64,000 bases of DNA from Sciurus carolinensis (Eukaryota; Chordata; Mammalia; Rodentia; Sciuridae), in NCBI RefSeq assembly GCF_902686445.1, contig NC_062232.1, forward strand, positions 15,111,105 to 15,175,104, given 5' to 3'. Under the pieces are notes generated by a model. It saw only the letters and a program-made list of their open reading frames with translations. It did no database searches and was not told the origin of the DNA. Shown piece by piece: positions 45,196-59,283 of the stretch (position 1 is its first letter; each line of letters starts with the position of its first letter). A program made the translations under genes and the position numbers.

Positions 45196-45780
45196 TAAAA
45201 AATGGCCTAAAATTATGAATAAAAATGAATCGAAAAATTGGCAAGCATGCCTCTCTTAATTGATTTAATACTACTGTTCTCATTTAAAATATAATTATGT
45301 GGAAGTGTATCATATATATTTATGTTGCACATTCAAATACTAACATGGTTAATTTAAATAAAATCAATCTGTAACTAAAAATATACAGTTCAAATTATCA
45401 AGAAACTTGTTATTAACATTAAAGAGTTAGTATGATGGAATCAACCTCAGTTTCCATCAATGGATGAATGGATAAATAAAATGTGATATATTTACACAAT
45501 AAAGTACTATCCAGTCTTTAAAAAGAAGGAGATTCTGTCATTTGTGATAATGTGAATGAATTTGAAGGACATTATGTTATGTGAAAAAAGCCAGGCACAG
45601 AAAAATAAACATCATATGATCTAACATTTATATGAAATATAAAAAAGTTGAACTCATAGAAGTAGAGAGTAGAATGGTAGTTACCAAGGGCTGGGGGGAT
45701 GGTGGTGGGAGGTTAGGGAGATGTTGGTCAAAGGACACAAAATTTTAGTTAGAAGGAATAAATTTAAGAAATCTATTGTA

Positions 45781-45890
45781 GCTGGGTGCAGTGGTGCATG
45801 CCTATAATTACAGCCACATGGACAGCTGAGGCAGAAGGATCAAAAGTCTGAGGCCAGTGTCAGCAACTTAGCGAGACCCTGCCTCCAAAT
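45781..45890 (+). repeat. B1-like SINE head
   Basis: The head (GGGTGCAGTGGTGCATGCC) continues to GAGACCCTGCCTCC; instead of an ID tail it passes into a (GA)n run. Confidence 0.8.
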
Positions 45891-45893
45891 AGC

Positions 45894-45949
<56 letters not shown>
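45894..45949 (+). repeat. (GA)n microsatellite
   Basis: Over 25 uninterrupted GA units directly follow a SINE. It is probably polymorphic. Confidence 0.95.
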
Positions 45950-45954
<5 letters not shown>

Positions 45955-46777
45955 GGTGGGGGAGGGGGGAATTGCACATGATGACTATAGCTAATACTAA
46001 TATATCATAAACCTATAAACTGGCGAGAGTAGATTTTAAGCGTTCTCATCACAGAAAAATAAGTACGTAAAGTAATGCATATGCTAAATAGTTTTCATTT
46101 TGCCTTCCCACAATGTATGTGTATGTGTATGTATGTGTGTGTATGTGTATTGTGTATATATATATAAACATCGTATTGTACACCACAAATACATATAATT
46201 TGTACTTGTCAATTAAAACCAAATTTTGAAAAAGAGCATGTAGTAGTAATGGTTGTATAGCACTGTGAATGTAATTAATGCCACTGAATTGTATATCATT
46301 AAAAAATCATTAAAATGAAAAATTTTACACTATACTTATTTCACCACAATTTTTAAAAAAATATATTAGTGGGGGTAAAAAGATGAGTTAGAGTATTTTG
46401 AAATTATACACCTTTTGTATAGAGTTAGTTCAATATTTTTTGGCACTCAGATCACTTATGTTGTATAAGACTAAAATGTATCAGTTAAAACTTTTTACCG
46501 AAATTACCATTTCAAAGATTAACTATACAACAGAAATTCCAAAGTAAAAATTTCAAACGGTTGGCATATTCAAAATATTTCAATTATAATAGCTAAAAGT
46601 GTTTTAAGGCTAAATAATCTCACAACTCTATTAGCGTTACTTCTTGAAGTTTTTATTCAACTATCATATAACATCTTAGAAATCTAGGTTGATTCTTAAA
46701 TCAAAACTAAATGAAAAATCCCATTTATCTAATGAACATAGATGATTCAGGAGTTCAAAAGTCACTCAACATTTTTA

Positions 46778-47044
<267 letters not shown>

Positions 47045-47202
47045 CTAGGCATTACAGATTGTAGAAGGGAAGGGGTTCATGATGGTCAAATACATTTCCC
47101 CTAACTAGTTTACTAGTTTATTCTATATACTAATTTCTTCAATAAAATCTTTGTTTTACATAAAAACAATTTTTAAAACTGATACATAAAAGAATTTGAA
47201 AT

Positions 47203-47412
47203 GACTGGGCATGGTGGTGCATGCCTGTAATTCCAGTGACTCAGGAGGCTGAGGCAGGAGGATTACAAGGTCCAAGACATTCTTGGCAACTTAGTGAGAC
47301 CCCTGTTTCAAAATTTAAAAAAAAAATAAGAAGTGCTGAAGATGCAGTTTAGAGGTAGAGTACCCCTGGGTTCAATGCCCAGTGACACCATAAATAAATA
47401 AATAAATAAATA
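47203..47412 (+). repeat. B1-ID composite SINE with (AAAT)n tail
   Basis: The head (GGGCATGGTGGTGCATGCC) and tail (GGGTTCAATGCCCAGTGAC) are followed by an AAATAAATAAAT run. Confidence 0.85.
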
Positions 47413-47514
47413 AGAAATTTGAAATGAATTCTTTAACTTCACCATGCTAAAAAAATACAATTTTTCAAAACCCCCAAAGAGCTAAAATTATTATTATTAA
47501 TTATTATTATTATT

Positions 47515-47714
47515 ATTTTGGTACTAGGGATTGAACTCTGGGGCATTTGATCACTGAGTCACATCCCCAGTCCTATTTTGTATTTTATTTAGAGACAGGG
47601 TCTCACTGAGTGCTTAGCACCTTGCTTTTACTGAGGCTGGCTTTGAACTCATGATTCTCCTGCCTCAGCCTCCCAAGATGCTAGGATTATAGGTGTGTGC
47701 CATGGTGCCCAGCT
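47515..47714 (-). repeat. B1-ID composite SINE
   Basis: The reversed tail (GGGATTGAACTCTGGGGC) and head (CTCCTGCCTCAGCCTCCC) are present. An ATT-rich run precedes it. Confidence 0.85.
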
Positions 47715-48320
47715 AAAATTATTCTTCTGATTCATAGTGACTATATCAAATATCAATGAGGGAGGAAAGACATTAAGAATCAATATTTAAGAATCAAAAA
47801 TTTGGTTTTTGAAGGTTTCCTGTTGAAATCTTCAAATCGATCTTTCTTTACCACAAAAAAACCATTATAGCAATATGGATTATAAAGACAAATTCCTAGC
47901 CTGCATACTGTCCAGTACTATAATAGGCATAAGAGGACAATGAATGTTTGCGTGTTCCCATGTGGCCAATAAGAGGAACTGGTATCGTAATTTAGTGCTA
48001 GGGGAGTTTGGTTACTCACGAACCTATCCTCTCCAAATCTTCTGAAACAATTCTCTATATCTCCTTCCCTCACTCCCCCTACCATGTACTCCTCATGGCC
48101 TCCTGCGTTTCCAGCATCCTCCTAGAATAGTCTAAAACAGAAGGGAGAAGTAGCCCAATTGTTTACCTCTGCCTTATTAAGTCTTAAAACCTTGACTACT
48201 TGTTAACTCACTGGAAGAGGCTGCATTAAGTAAGCTCTTGACTATAAAAGGATTTCTCCCTCAAATTATCCAACTAAATTCTCCTGCAAAAAAAAAAAAA
48301 AATATATATATATATATGTA

Positions 48321-48405
48321 GGCCCAGGGTTGTAACTCAGTGGTAGAGTGCTTACCTGTTGTGCATGAAGCCCTGAGTTTGATCCCCAGCACTGGAAAAA
48401 ATTTT
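48321..48405 (+). repeat. ID SINE
   Basis: The body (GGGTTGTAACTCAGTGGTAG; GAGTTTGATCCCCAGCACTGG) follows an A/TA microsatellite at about 48285-48318. Confidence 0.85.
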
Positions 48406-49109
48406 TAAATTAAAGAATAAATGTGAAGCCATATGAAGCAAAACTCTAGGCAAATTTAAAAACGTAATAGAACAAGTTCAACATAAAGTGAATATCGGGA
48501 AGCCTAATTCCAGGAAGTCAGGAGAAGATATGGTAGAAAAGATAAGATTTTGGTGACCCAACATGCTCTCTCAGGCAGTTAACTATAAAATTGTTCTGAA
48601 TTTACTTAACAAAACCTGTATCTAATACTTTATGCAAGGGAAAGACTAAACAGACACACCCTTTTTTCTGTAGGGGTGGGCAATTTAGTGGAGTTGCCAA
48701 TCTGAGCACCTGACAGGCAGCTAATCTTAACTGATTTTGCCAATAGGAGTCTCTATGGATATACAAGACAAGGGCTGTCCAAGCTTGAAGAATAAAAAAC
48801 GGCATTCAGTTCTACTGGTACAAATAGGAAGTTGTATTCTTCCATCTCTTCTTACCACTCACGAATTAAGGATTCAACCAGTGTTCACTTATTGGGCACA
48901 GACAAAGGTCAGATTAAAAGTTGCAGACTCTCAACTTTAAAATAGCAGGCACTGCATACCAATTCATTCCCAAATTCGTTCTTTTTTTTTAAAGTAAAAT
49001 CAGAATTCTACTCAGATTAGTATTTATCAGGAATAAACTTTATTTTCTGCTAATTTGCTTTCACCTTCTCAATTTCTCAAGCAAATGCTCACATAAAAAG
49101 GAAATCCCA

Positions 49110-49325
49110 GCTGGGCGTGGTGGCACATGTCTGTGATCCCAACAGCTTGGGAGACTGAGGGAGGAGGATTACAAGTTCAAGTTCAAAGCCAGCCTTAGCA
49201 ACTTAGCAAGGTCCTAAGTAACTCAGTGAGAGCCTGTCTCTAAAATAAAATATAAAAAATAGCTGGGGATGTGGCTCAGTGGTTAAGTGCCCCTGGGTTC
49301 AATTCCTGGTACCAAAAAAGAAAAA
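49110..49325 (+). repeat. B1-ID composite SINE with target duplication
   Basis: A full head (GGGCGTGGTGGCACATGTC) and tail (GGGTTCAATTCCTGG) are present. The duplication AAATCCCAG lies on both sides, and the tail carries a G run (49331-49340). Confidence 0.88.
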
Positions 49326-49696
49326 AAAAGGGGGGGGGGGAAATCCCAGCCACTTTAAAGGTGATCACTGGAGTCCAGGAGCTGGTTATTCAACACAGCA
49401 AGGCACCATTTCAAAATAAAACAAAAACAAAAAAAGAGAAACACTATCTAATTATATGTAAACATTTGATGACAAAGTTGCATGGAGAGGGTTTTATCTT
49501 TAAATCAAATTCTTTCTTTTTTCTTAATTTAAAACACCATGAGTTATATTTCAACTATTACATGACCAGGGTCCCAGTCAATAGTTACTCCTTTTGGAAT
49601 GCCTGGGTAAGAGTTTACTACTGATAAACTACTAAGGCTTAAAACAAGCTACAATTATTTAAAAAATAGGGACACATTTGCTTTGTAGAAATTTAA

Positions 49697-50105
49697 GATC
49701 TGTGAAGGTGAAGATCCATCTTCTGTGCTGTTTCAGGCTGGCAAGATTAAGGGATCAAAGTCTCAGGGCAATGGGCAGGATGAGATAGGCATTTAGGATA
49801 AGGAGAGAGAAATAAGGAATCATAAGGCAAACAACCTCAAGCCACTGAAACGCAGAAATCATGTCACTGAGATGCAGAAAACATAGTTGCAAACTTGGCC
49901 CATGCCTTTGTAAAAGGAGAGAAATATACAAGGGTAGGAAAACTGGGGATTAAATTGTGCAGCTCCACCTTGAATGCACTTCCAGTCCAGCTCTTCTATA
50001 AATATTGGACCCCCAGCTCAAGTCAGCGCTGCTTCTCACTCTCCAGACAGACCGCAACTGTCCCTTGAATGTGGATCTACCTTCCTAAATAAACCTTTCT
50101 ATGAC
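49697..50105 (+). repeat. probable solo LTR of an endogenous retrovirus
   Basis: The stretch has a TATA-like box (TTCTATAAATATTGG near 49994-50008), a C-rich downstream part and AATAAA near 50089 spaced like an LTR U3-R-U5. Ends and target duplication are not clear, and I cannot name the family. Confidence 0.5.
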
Positions 50106-50410
50106 TTTAAAAGAAACAAAGTTTATGTCTGAATAAGCCTGTAAACCCCTAAATAGATAGCAAAGAGATTTCTTCAACATGAAGAGTTAACCAATAACTC
50201 TTAAATAAACTAAGATTAAACATACTACGCTATTAAAGAAACCAATACTATTGTTCACAAATACTATAATCACTGCATTAAATGAAAAGCCTCTTCAAAC
50301 ACTACTTGTTTACCCTCTGACAATAAAATTCAGTTTAAGCAGCAACTAAGGCAATGCCAGAAAGAAAAGATACTGGGGCTTAGTAGCTGAGTTGCCATTG
50401 ATGGAGCAGC

Positions 50411-50520
50411 TGTTTTTTTTTTTTTTTTTTTCTTTTTTCTTTTTGATGATACTAGAGATTGAACCCAGGGCCTCGCAAGTATAAGGAAAGCATTCTACCA
50501 CTGAGCTACAACCCCAGTCC
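50411..50520 (-). repeat. ID SINE
   Basis: A T-rich run is followed by the reversed body (GATTGAACCCAGGGCCTCG; CTACCACTGAGCTACAACC). Confidence 0.85.
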
Positions 50521-50549
50521 TGCTCCTGCTATTTAAAGGGGAGACAGAA

Positions 50550-50760
50550 GCTGGGTGCAGTGGTGCACATCTGTAATCCCATTGACTCAGGAGGCCCAGA
50601 TGGGAGGATTGCCAAATTTAAGGCCAATCTTGGCAATTTAGCAAGACCCTCAGCAACTTATTGAGACTGTGTCTCAAAATAAAAAATAAAAAGGAATGGG
50701 GATGTAGCTCAGTGGCAAAATGCCACTGGGTTCACATTCCAGTACCAAAATATAAAAAAT
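50550..50760 (+). repeat. B1-ID composite SINE with target duplication
   Basis: The head (GGGTGCAGTGGTGCACATC) and tail (GGGGATGTAGCTCAGTGGC) are flanked by AAAGGGGAGA on both sides. Confidence 0.85.
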
Positions 50761-51384
50761 AACTAAAGGGGAGATAGATACTTGCAAGGCTATGAAAGGG
50801 GAGCACTGGTTACAAGACTCCCAGCATTAAAAAGACTAAGCTAGTTCTTCAGTGAAAGTCATAACAATGTGTTAGGCTGAATTACAGCTTTACAATTATG
50901 GCCTGAATAATATTTAGGCATGCAGACAGAGTAATTAGAATGTAGGTTCTATAATAATTTTCAAAAACTTGGTCACTAGAAATAGATTTTAATCTTTTTA
51001 AAATTTGGATTTTGGTTTATGTTCCATCCTCAGAGTACTTAGTAAAAGGAAACAGATAATAGAAATTATTGGCAAAACAACTGTACAGATGGTATATTAT
51101 AGCAGAGTAATTAAAATAACTAAGTAGATTCCTCTTTTTGCTCTTTTAGAAATGGGGATGTCATACATGATGAAACAAACATTATTTATTCTAGGCTCAT
51201 TTTCCAACTATTAAAGTTACAGAAAATTTCAGATGAGAGAATTATAATCAGACAATATAATTTCATTAAGACTATATGAACGAACTTGATATCTCAGCTA
51301 ATCCTGAGATTTACATGGTTCATTTTTGTTTACTATATCTTTGAATTAATCTAATTAATGTAAAAAGTAAATTTTAGGAAATTT

Positions 51385-51560
51385 ATTTTTTCTTTTTTTG
51401 TGGCACTGGAGATTGAACCCAGATGTGCCATACAATAGAGCTATATCCTCAGACCTTTTTAATTCTGAGACAGGGCCTTGCTAAGTTGCCCAAACTGACC
51501 TCGAACTTGCTATCCTCCTGAGTAGCTGGGATTATGGGCATGAGCCACTGAGTCTGGTTA
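51385..51560 (-). repeat. B1-ID composite SINE
   Basis: The reversed tail (GGAGATTGAACCCAGATG) and head (CTCCTGAGTAGCTGGGATTA) are present, with the tail diverged. Confidence 0.8.
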
Positions 51561-52885
51561 GTATTTTCTTTTCTTAGGAAGGACTATCTCCTCACACTAT
51601 ATACTATATTACTATGAAAAAATTATTGACTTCTAAGTAATCATAACATTATGCAACTTTAAATTATTGGTCAAGAGGAAAGATCGTTGCATATGTTTTG
51701 AAAAATACCTAACAATTAATGATAAAGAATCTTCCCTTAAAAAGGTAACAAGAAATAAATCGTGATGATCTTACAAAAATACATTCAACTATATCTGAGT
51801 AATGAGAAGAACAACTTGTAGAAGCACTGAGATCTGTAAATCCATCTACACTGCCTCTAGGTGATGCAGACATCACAATTTCAGTTGATTTGATGCCTCA
51901 TTACTCAAGAGATTAACAGATGGTATAAAACATTTATATCTCTATAGCTGTAGCTATTATTGAAAACTCAATGTCATACATGTTTTAGGTATATAAAGCA
52001 CTGGATAAAAATGTAATCTTGTAATGCCTACAAATTATGCTATTCCTAGTGGGAAAAAAAAATCCTTTTAACATCTAGAAACTTTGTCAAGAAGCCAAGT
52101 ATTTATAGATCACTCAACCACCCTCCTAAGTCTATGTTAGGATAGTTTATACTACACCTTTCTGTTCATACTAATTTCTTCTTAATCAGCTAAGTACTCT
52201 GTCAAGCCTGCCTGGTATTTTCACAAAAAAAAAGCTTGAATTCTTTCCTTTTTTGTGGGGAGGGGTGGAGACAACACAGTGAAAAAAACGAACAAAGTAC
52301 CTGTCATAAACAAGAAATTCAGTCAAAATGGATTTTAAAAACACAGCTTTTGAGAGCAAGGAGAGAAATATAATACTTTGGACTATTGCTTTTACTCCAT
52401 TTGGGGGGATGAGTGTTTTAGATAATCAAACATGTTGGTTGATTAAATACTATCATCTGTCTTAGATATAGATGTAGAAATGATTAGAATGTGACAAAAT
52501 ACACTTTAAAAAATTTGTCTGGACCAGAATCTTTCTCTGATGAACAAGAAGGCCTCTCTGGTGGTTGCATGTCTATCTGTGGGCAGGGCTTTTCAATCAG
52601 TAATTCTTGGGAAGTGTGAGAGCTCTGCATTTAACACCTTAGAGGTTTAAGGACAGGCTTAACAGGAGGGCCTGGGACCTTGCCTGCATCCCCGCCTAGA
52701 GCCACTCCACCTGTATCTGTCTTGTGCATTTGTATTTCCAGGTAATATTTGAAAAAAAAGGGTTCACTGGTTAAAAAAGAATTGAAATCAAGTCCTGAGG
52801 AACAGGTGATCAATAAACTGATTATAGTTAACTGTAAATACTAGAAATAAGCATATAAACCAGATACACTAGTTTATAGCTACTA

Positions 52886-53101
<216 letters not shown>

Positions 53102-53168
53102 TTAGTATGGGTTAATATACTTAAAGACTGATTTTAAAAACTAGTTTTACCATTTAAAAGACACATAT

Positions 53169-53357
53169 TACTTTGGATGGTGTAGAGGAAAATGGGGCAG
53201 AAGGGGTGGGGGATAGTAGACTGAGACAGACATTATTACCCTATGTACATGTATGATTACATGGTGTGAATCTACATAGTGTACAACCATAGAAATGAAA
53301 AGTTGTACCCCATTTGTGTACAATGAATCAAAATGCAGTCTATAAAAATAAAAGTTA
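53169..53357 (+). mobile_element. short L1 3' end insertion with target duplication
   Basis: Only the 3' UTR end is present (ACATTATTACCCTATGTACATG) with an A-rich tail. AAAAGACACAT is found on both sides. It lies about 80 bp from an exon, in the intron. Confidence 0.85.
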
Positions 53358-53399
53358 AAAAAGACACATTTAAATTTATAGGATTAAGAACTCAAGGCA

Positions 53400-53592
53400 G
53401 CAGGGAATGGTGGCTCACTCCTGCAAACCCAGCAATTTGGAGGCTGAGGTAGGAGTCCAAATTCAAAGCCAGACTGGGCAACTGAGAGAGACATTGTCTC
53501 AAAACATAAAAACAGCTAGGGATGTTGCTCAGTGGTAGAGCACCCCTGAGTTCAAACACCAGTATCACAAAGCAAAACAAAACAAAGCAAAA
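53400..53592 (+). repeat. B1-ID composite SINE
   Basis: The head (GGGAATGGTGGCTCACTCC) and tail (GGGATGTTGCTCAGTGG) end in an AAAACAAAACAAAG run. Confidence 0.8.
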
Positions 53593-54119
53593 CAAACACC
53601 CAAAGCTGGGATCATGGAGCTTAGGTGTGGAGCTGTGGAAACACATGTTTCTCCTTCTTTGATATGACCCATGTTAGTTTGTGAGAGGCCAATTTCATCT
53701 ATGCCTGTGATAAGTGTCAAAAAAAAAAAACCCAAACAAATAAAAAAAAACTAGTACTCCTATTTAATGTAATGGGTAACTTTTTAAAAAATAGGCTATG
53801 AATCTAGCATTTATTTACACAGGCCTCCAGGAGAGCAAGATAAACTTATTACTATCAGAAATTGCTAAACGAACGCAAATCCCCAATACTGCAGGAGGCA
53901 GGTTTTGCTGACTCAGATAACCGATTTGAGGTGATGTTCCTGCCATGGCTTGGAAAGTACCAGAAATAAGAGAAACAACTACATTAGTAAATCTGTAACC
54001 ACAAAGAACCTGAATCCTCTGTCAGGGATTTTAAAAAGGTAGAGTCCATTCTGAAGACAGTTTCTTATTTCTAAAATCAACAATCTTATAACCTTCTATA
54101 TACTCCATTTTCTGTGGAG

Positions 54120-54600
54120 TCTGGTCAGAGGGAGGATTGCAGGCAGATGCTGACATGACTCCTGATGATCCCCACCAATGATCCTTCCCTTTGAGTGTGG
54201 GTAGGACCTAGTAACTTGGTTCTTGCAATTATAATATGGTACAGTAATGGGATGTTACTTCTGAAATTAGGTTACAGACACAGATTCTGGCTTCCATCTT
54301 TCCAGTCATTTCTTATGGAAGGTAGTCAGCTGCCATTCTGTAAGCTGCCCTATAAAAAGGCAAATCTTTAAAACAGAAAGGAGATTAGTGGTTGGCTGGG
54401 GTGGGAACAGGGGATAATTAAACAGGCATGAGGGTTCTTATTGGATAATGAAAATATTCTAAAACTAGATTGTGTTGATAGTGACACATCACCATAAATT
54501 TACTAAAAGTCACTAATTTTACAACTAAAATGGGTGAATTTTACAGTAAGTACATTATATTTTAATGAAATTATTCCCAAAAAATTCTTAAGAAAGTTAG
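54120..54600 (+). repeat. MaLR-like LTR fragment followed by L1M fragment
   Basis: 54120-54365 has phrases of an MLT1-type LTR (GTGTGGGTAGGACCTAGTAAC; TCAGCTGCCATTCTGTAAGC). From about 54375 an old L1 3' piece follows (GGGTTCTTATTGGATAATG; AATTTTACAGTAAGTACATTA). Confidence 0.55.
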
Positions 54601-54707
54601 TACTGTAACAAATCCAATAAAATGCTACTAAATCAGAGATTAATATTTCTTTTGTTATAATAACTATAAACCTCAACAGAATCTTCTACATACTTAATCC
54701 ACCATTA

Positions 54708-54932
<225 letters not shown>

Positions 54933-55439
54933 TTACTTTTATTCAACAAATAAACAAAAAATTTTAAAAAGCCCCTTTAGAGGCAATTAAATTAACACAA
55001 CAGTAAACTCAATGGTATTTCACTACTAAAATTACAAATGTTAGTTTTTAGGGCTAACATCCTCATTTAAAAAAACCCCATTATTTAGTTAAGTTGGAAG
55101 TTATCAATGGGGGAAAAACAATACTCCTTGTAGTAGGGTTCCCAACCTGAGGTCCAAGGACAGGCTTCCTCAAGGCTGTAACTAATGTGAAATGTGTGTT
55201 TTCTGAGTAAAGACTGTCACTTCTCTAGAATTTGGTGGCACTGCCCCCACACTGCCCTTGTTGACTCCCCTTTCCAAAAGCACTAATGACTCATGACTTG
55301 GCCCATTTGTCAGAGGTGAGGTATGGGACTGACCCAGGGTCACCTCACTCTAATACTACTAGGCCATGGGATTAAAAGGAAGCCTCCCCTCTCTTGATAT
55401 TGAAAGTTCCTGAGACCATCAAGTGCTTTTTCCAGGGAG

Positions 55440-56135
55440 CCCTATCAGGGAGGGAGGTCCTCCTTTAGGCTTTTCCTCTGATCCTGGAAGCCTCAATTCC
55501 ATAGCCCTTGGGGAATCCTCTTCCTTGTCACATCCCACATCTCTCAATGCTGCTCCCAAGACCCTTCCTATGTCTTCTGCAGGCCTTGCTCCATGGTAAA
55601 CTAGCTTTTCACTACCTCAGCCCTACTTCAGTCCCTCCATGCATTCCCCACTGCATCAGAATAAAATCCATACTCCTCATCAGGACCTCCAAGGTCCTCC
55701 ATGCTCTGGCCCTTGATGCATTGCCATCTGCCTTACTGCACCCTCCCCAACACACACAATGAGTTTCTGGGACATTTAACTTCATGTGGTTTCCAGCACA
55801 CACCACAATCTCTCCTGCCTCCACACCTCTGCACCTGCAGTTCCTTCTGTGATTATTTCCTTCCACTTAGATGAACTTTGAAATTTAGCTCCATTTGTAC
55901 CTCTTCCAAGGAAGGCTTTCCTAATCCCCTCTCTGGTAAACTCGGTACCACATAAAGCTACATGTGCATAATGTATTTTGGGGTGATAACACCTAGCTCT
56001 CCATGTTTGTTAACTACTGGTGCACCTGTGAGTTTAATGGAACAAGCTGCGATTCCTTCAGAGAAGGCACTTCAGTGGATGGTTCATTTTGTGGCCCCAG
56101 CTCTGACCCCCAAACCTGACATGAAGTAGACACTT
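55440..56135 (+). repeat. L2 fragment
   Basis: The phrases CATCAGAATAAAATCCATACTCC, GGACCTCCAAGGTCCTCCATG and CTTCCAAGGAAGGCTTTCC are in L2 3' end order. The frame at 55508-55762 is part of this fossil and not a gene. Confidence 0.65.
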
Positions 56136-56466
56136 GGGTCTTTTAAAATGTTTAAAAAAAAAACCCACGTCCTGTTAAAATGTTTGTGACAAGAGAGTAA
56201 GTCAAAACAATAGGGTGCCAAGTTATATACTGAGGTTAATTTCAGTTACTTAAAATATACACATATGCTGAGAAAAAATTGATAGGAAATGTGCTAAATA
56301 TTAACAGCGGTCATCTCTAACTGGTAGAATTAAGACTGCCTTATATTTCTATACTTAATTATATTTTTTCCAAATGATTACCGTTAGCATATATGAATAT
56401 TTCTATAAACAAAGAAATGGACTTTTAAAAACCCTCTTTGCAAGGCACATATTGGATAAAGGAGTA

Positions 56467-56794
56467 CAGGTTGAACATCCCTAATCTGAAAATCCAAAAT
56501 CAGAAATGCTCCAAAATCTGAAACTTTCTGAGCACCAACATAACACCACAAATGGAAAATCCCACACCTGACCTCATGTGACCAGTTACAATCAAAACAT
56601 AGGCATACTAAAGACATTGTGTAAATTAACTTCAGGCTATATGCGTAAGGCATATAGGAAACATAAATGCATTTAATGTTTAGACTGGGTCCCATATCCA
56701 AGATATTACATATATGAAAATATTCCAAAATTTAAAAAATCCTAAATCTAAACCACTTATGGTCTAACGTTTCAGATAAGGGATACTCAACCTG
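56467..56794. mobile_element. Tc1/mariner-type (Tigger-like) MITE
   Basis: A 328-bp element starts CAGGTTGAACATCCC and ends with the inverted partner GGGATACTCAACCTG. TA dinucleotides flank it on both sides (56465-56466, 56795-56796). There is no transposase frame. It is a non-autonomous DNA transposon fossil of a common mammalian type. Confidence 0.8.
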
Positions 56795-56799
56795 TAGTA

Positions 56800-57520
56800 C
56801 CTAGAATATATAAAGAACTCTTATACCTCAACAATAAAAAGACAATAACCAGATTTTTAAATGGGCAAAGGATTTGAATAGAAATTTCTTCAGGGAAGAC
56901 ATACAAATGGCCAATTAATATATGAAAAGATGCTCAACATCATAGTCATTGCAGAAATGCAAATCAAAACCACAATGAAATACCACTTTACACCCACTAG
57001 GATGGTTATAATAAAAAAGATGACAACACCAATGTTCATAACAGCACTACTTAAAATAGCCAAAAGGTGGAAATGACACAAATGTCCATAAACAGAAGAA
57101 CAGATAAATAAAATGTGGTATATTCATACAGTAGAATATTATTCAGCAAAGGAATTTTTTGAAAAAGGAAGGAAATTTTGACACGATATAACATGGATGA
57201 ATTGTGAAAACATGATATTAAGAAGTCAGACACAAAAGGACAATTTGTATGATTCTACTTATATGAGGTATCTAGAATAGGCAAATTTATAGAGATAATA
57301 AGAAAGGAGGTTACCAAGGACTGGAAGGGAGCGAGGAATGGGGAGTTATCATTTAATTGGTACAGAGTTTCTGTTTCTGAAGATGAAAATGTTCTGGAAA
57401 TGCATAGTAGTGATGGTTCCACAACACTGCAGTTATACTTAATGCCAATGAATTGTACACTCAAAACAATTAAAACGGTAAATTTATGATATATTTTGCC
57501 ACAATAAAAAATCAAAAAAA
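56800..57520 (+). repeat. ancient L1 ORF2 end
   Basis: The order AAATGGGCAAAGGATTTGAATAG, AATATATGAAAAGATGCTCAAC, AATATTATTCAGCAAAGG and a final AATTGTACACTCAAAACAATT is that of an L1M 3' region. Confidence 0.75.
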
Positions 57521-57879
57521 CATTTGTTGATATTTGATTTTTGAGTAGGCAAAAACACCCTGATTAAAGATTCTATTTCCCATCCTCCCTACAACTAGGC
57601 ATGGCCTTGGGACTAAAATTTGGCCAACAGTGCTAAAGTGTTATGTTTAAATTTCAGGGAAAAACTAGAATGCAGACATGATAGCTAGAGCACAACCAAC
57701 CATCTTGAAACATGAGGCACATGCTATGTGCGAAGGGTAGAGGAGGAGAAACGTCTAAGGAGCCTGGTTCCTTGATGGGTTCCATCTACTACGTCACCTT
57801 ATCTTGCAGACTTCCTACCTCCAATATTTTTTTGTTTTAACTTGAGAAGAATTTTTTTCTCCAGTTTTTACAGTTCACT

Positions 57880-58435
57880 CTCTACCTAGCAACCACAGTG
57901 ATCCTTTTAAAGTTTAATTGCCATTATATCTCTTCTCTGGTTAGAACCTCGAATGTTTTCTAATTTCACTAACAGTAATACAGAATCTCCATGTCTCTCA
58001 GCCCTTCAAAGTTCTTCATGCTTTGACCTCATCTACTCTCTTTTTCCTTTTCCTCATTTTGCAACTCACCAGCTTCCTTTCTAGTTCTTAAACAAGAGCA
58101 ACCATGCTCCAGACTCAAGGTCTTTGAATTTACTGTTCCCTCTCTTGAAATACTACTCCTGCCAGGTAAACTTGTGGCCAACTCCCTCAATTCACATCCC
58201 TGCTAAATTTTTAAAATCATATCATACATCACTCTTTTCTATTTTCCTCTTCTGCCTTATTTTTCATCTATCACTTCACTAACATGCATTTATTTATTTA
58301 TTTTCTTTCTTCCACCATTAAATTGAAAATGCCACAAAGGCAAAGGCTTTGTGTATACTTTTATCACTGCATCCCCAGTGCTTAAAACGATAACTGTAGA
58401 ACAGAGAAATATCTGTTGAACATATGAATAAAAGA
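57880..58435 (+). repeat. L2 fragment
   Basis: Phrases such as TTAGAACCTCGAATGTTTTC, CTTCAAAGTTCTTCATGC, ATCCCCAGTGCTTAAAACG and a final ATATGAATAAA follow the L2 3' end. It is strongly decayed. Confidence 0.65.
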
Positions 58436-58680
58436 TCTGCATGAAGTTCACTCTAGTTCAGTACAGATTATTACAACAGCAAGAATAAAAACTGATGTTT
58501 TCCTATAAACTGACTAGCTAAAAAGTAAGTCTTGGCATTCGATGTTCTTTTGAAGTATACTGACATTATTTTGAAGCACACATAGCCCATATTTACATAA
58601 CACAACTTAATTACATTGTGGAGAACTTAGTAACACTTGTTAGAGGAAGGAGAAATAGTGTGTCAGAAGACATGGAGGGC

Positions 58681-58812
58681 CTGGGGCTGTAGCTCAGTGG
58701 CAGAGTGCTTGCCTCACACATTTGAGGCACTGGGTTCAATCCCCAGCTCCACATAAAAATAAAAAAATAAAGATATCATGTTCATCTACAACTAAAAAAA
58801 AATTAAAAAAAA
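58681..58812 (+). repeat. ID SINE with target duplication
   Basis: The low-divergence body (GGGGCTGTAGCTCAGTGGC; GGGTTCAATCCCCAGCTCC) has a long A-rich tail. AAGACATGGAG is on both sides. Confidence 0.9.
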
Positions 58813-59089
58813 AGACATGGAGACATCAGGGTAAGAGACTGACCAGAAGGGAGAGCAATGGAGAACAGCAGTGTCTTGGAAACTAGATGAAATCCCTGAG
58901 ATTCAGGTTTGTTAATGAAGCATCCTAAGGTATCAGTGAATAGGAATCCAGGTAGATATACATTCTAATTTAAGTATTTTTGGCCCTGTCTGGTGCTTTG
59001 GAAAGTCTTCATTCATTCAACAAATATGAACTGAGCTCAAGGCAATGGGGATACAATGGTGAGCCAAGAGACATGTAGCCCATACACAA

Positions 59090-59283
59090 TGTTTTTTGTG
59101 GTACAGGGGATTGAACCTAGGGACACTCTACCTCTGAGCTACAGCACCAGCCCTTTTAAATTTTCTTTTTATTTTTGAGACAGGGTCTTGCTAAGTTCCT
59201 AGGCTGGCCTTGAACTTGCAATCCTCCTGCCTTTGCCTCCTGAGTTTCTGGAATTACAAACGTGTGCCACCATGCCTCGCGAC
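59090..59283 (-). repeat. B1-ID composite SINE
   Basis: The reversed tail (GGGGATTGAACCTAGGGAC) and head (CCTCCTGCCTTTGCCTCC) are present. Confidence 0.85.

Larger units (their letters stand above)
45420..46330 (+). repeat. old L1 3' end interrupted by a SINE
   Basis: ORF2-end phrases (CATCAATGGATGAATGGATAAA; GAAGTAGAGAGTAGAATGG) run to about 45780 and resume after the SINE and its microsatellite (ACTATAGCTAATACTAATA; TTGTACTTGTCAATTAAAACC). A (TGTA)n run lies near 46113-46150. Confidence 0.65.
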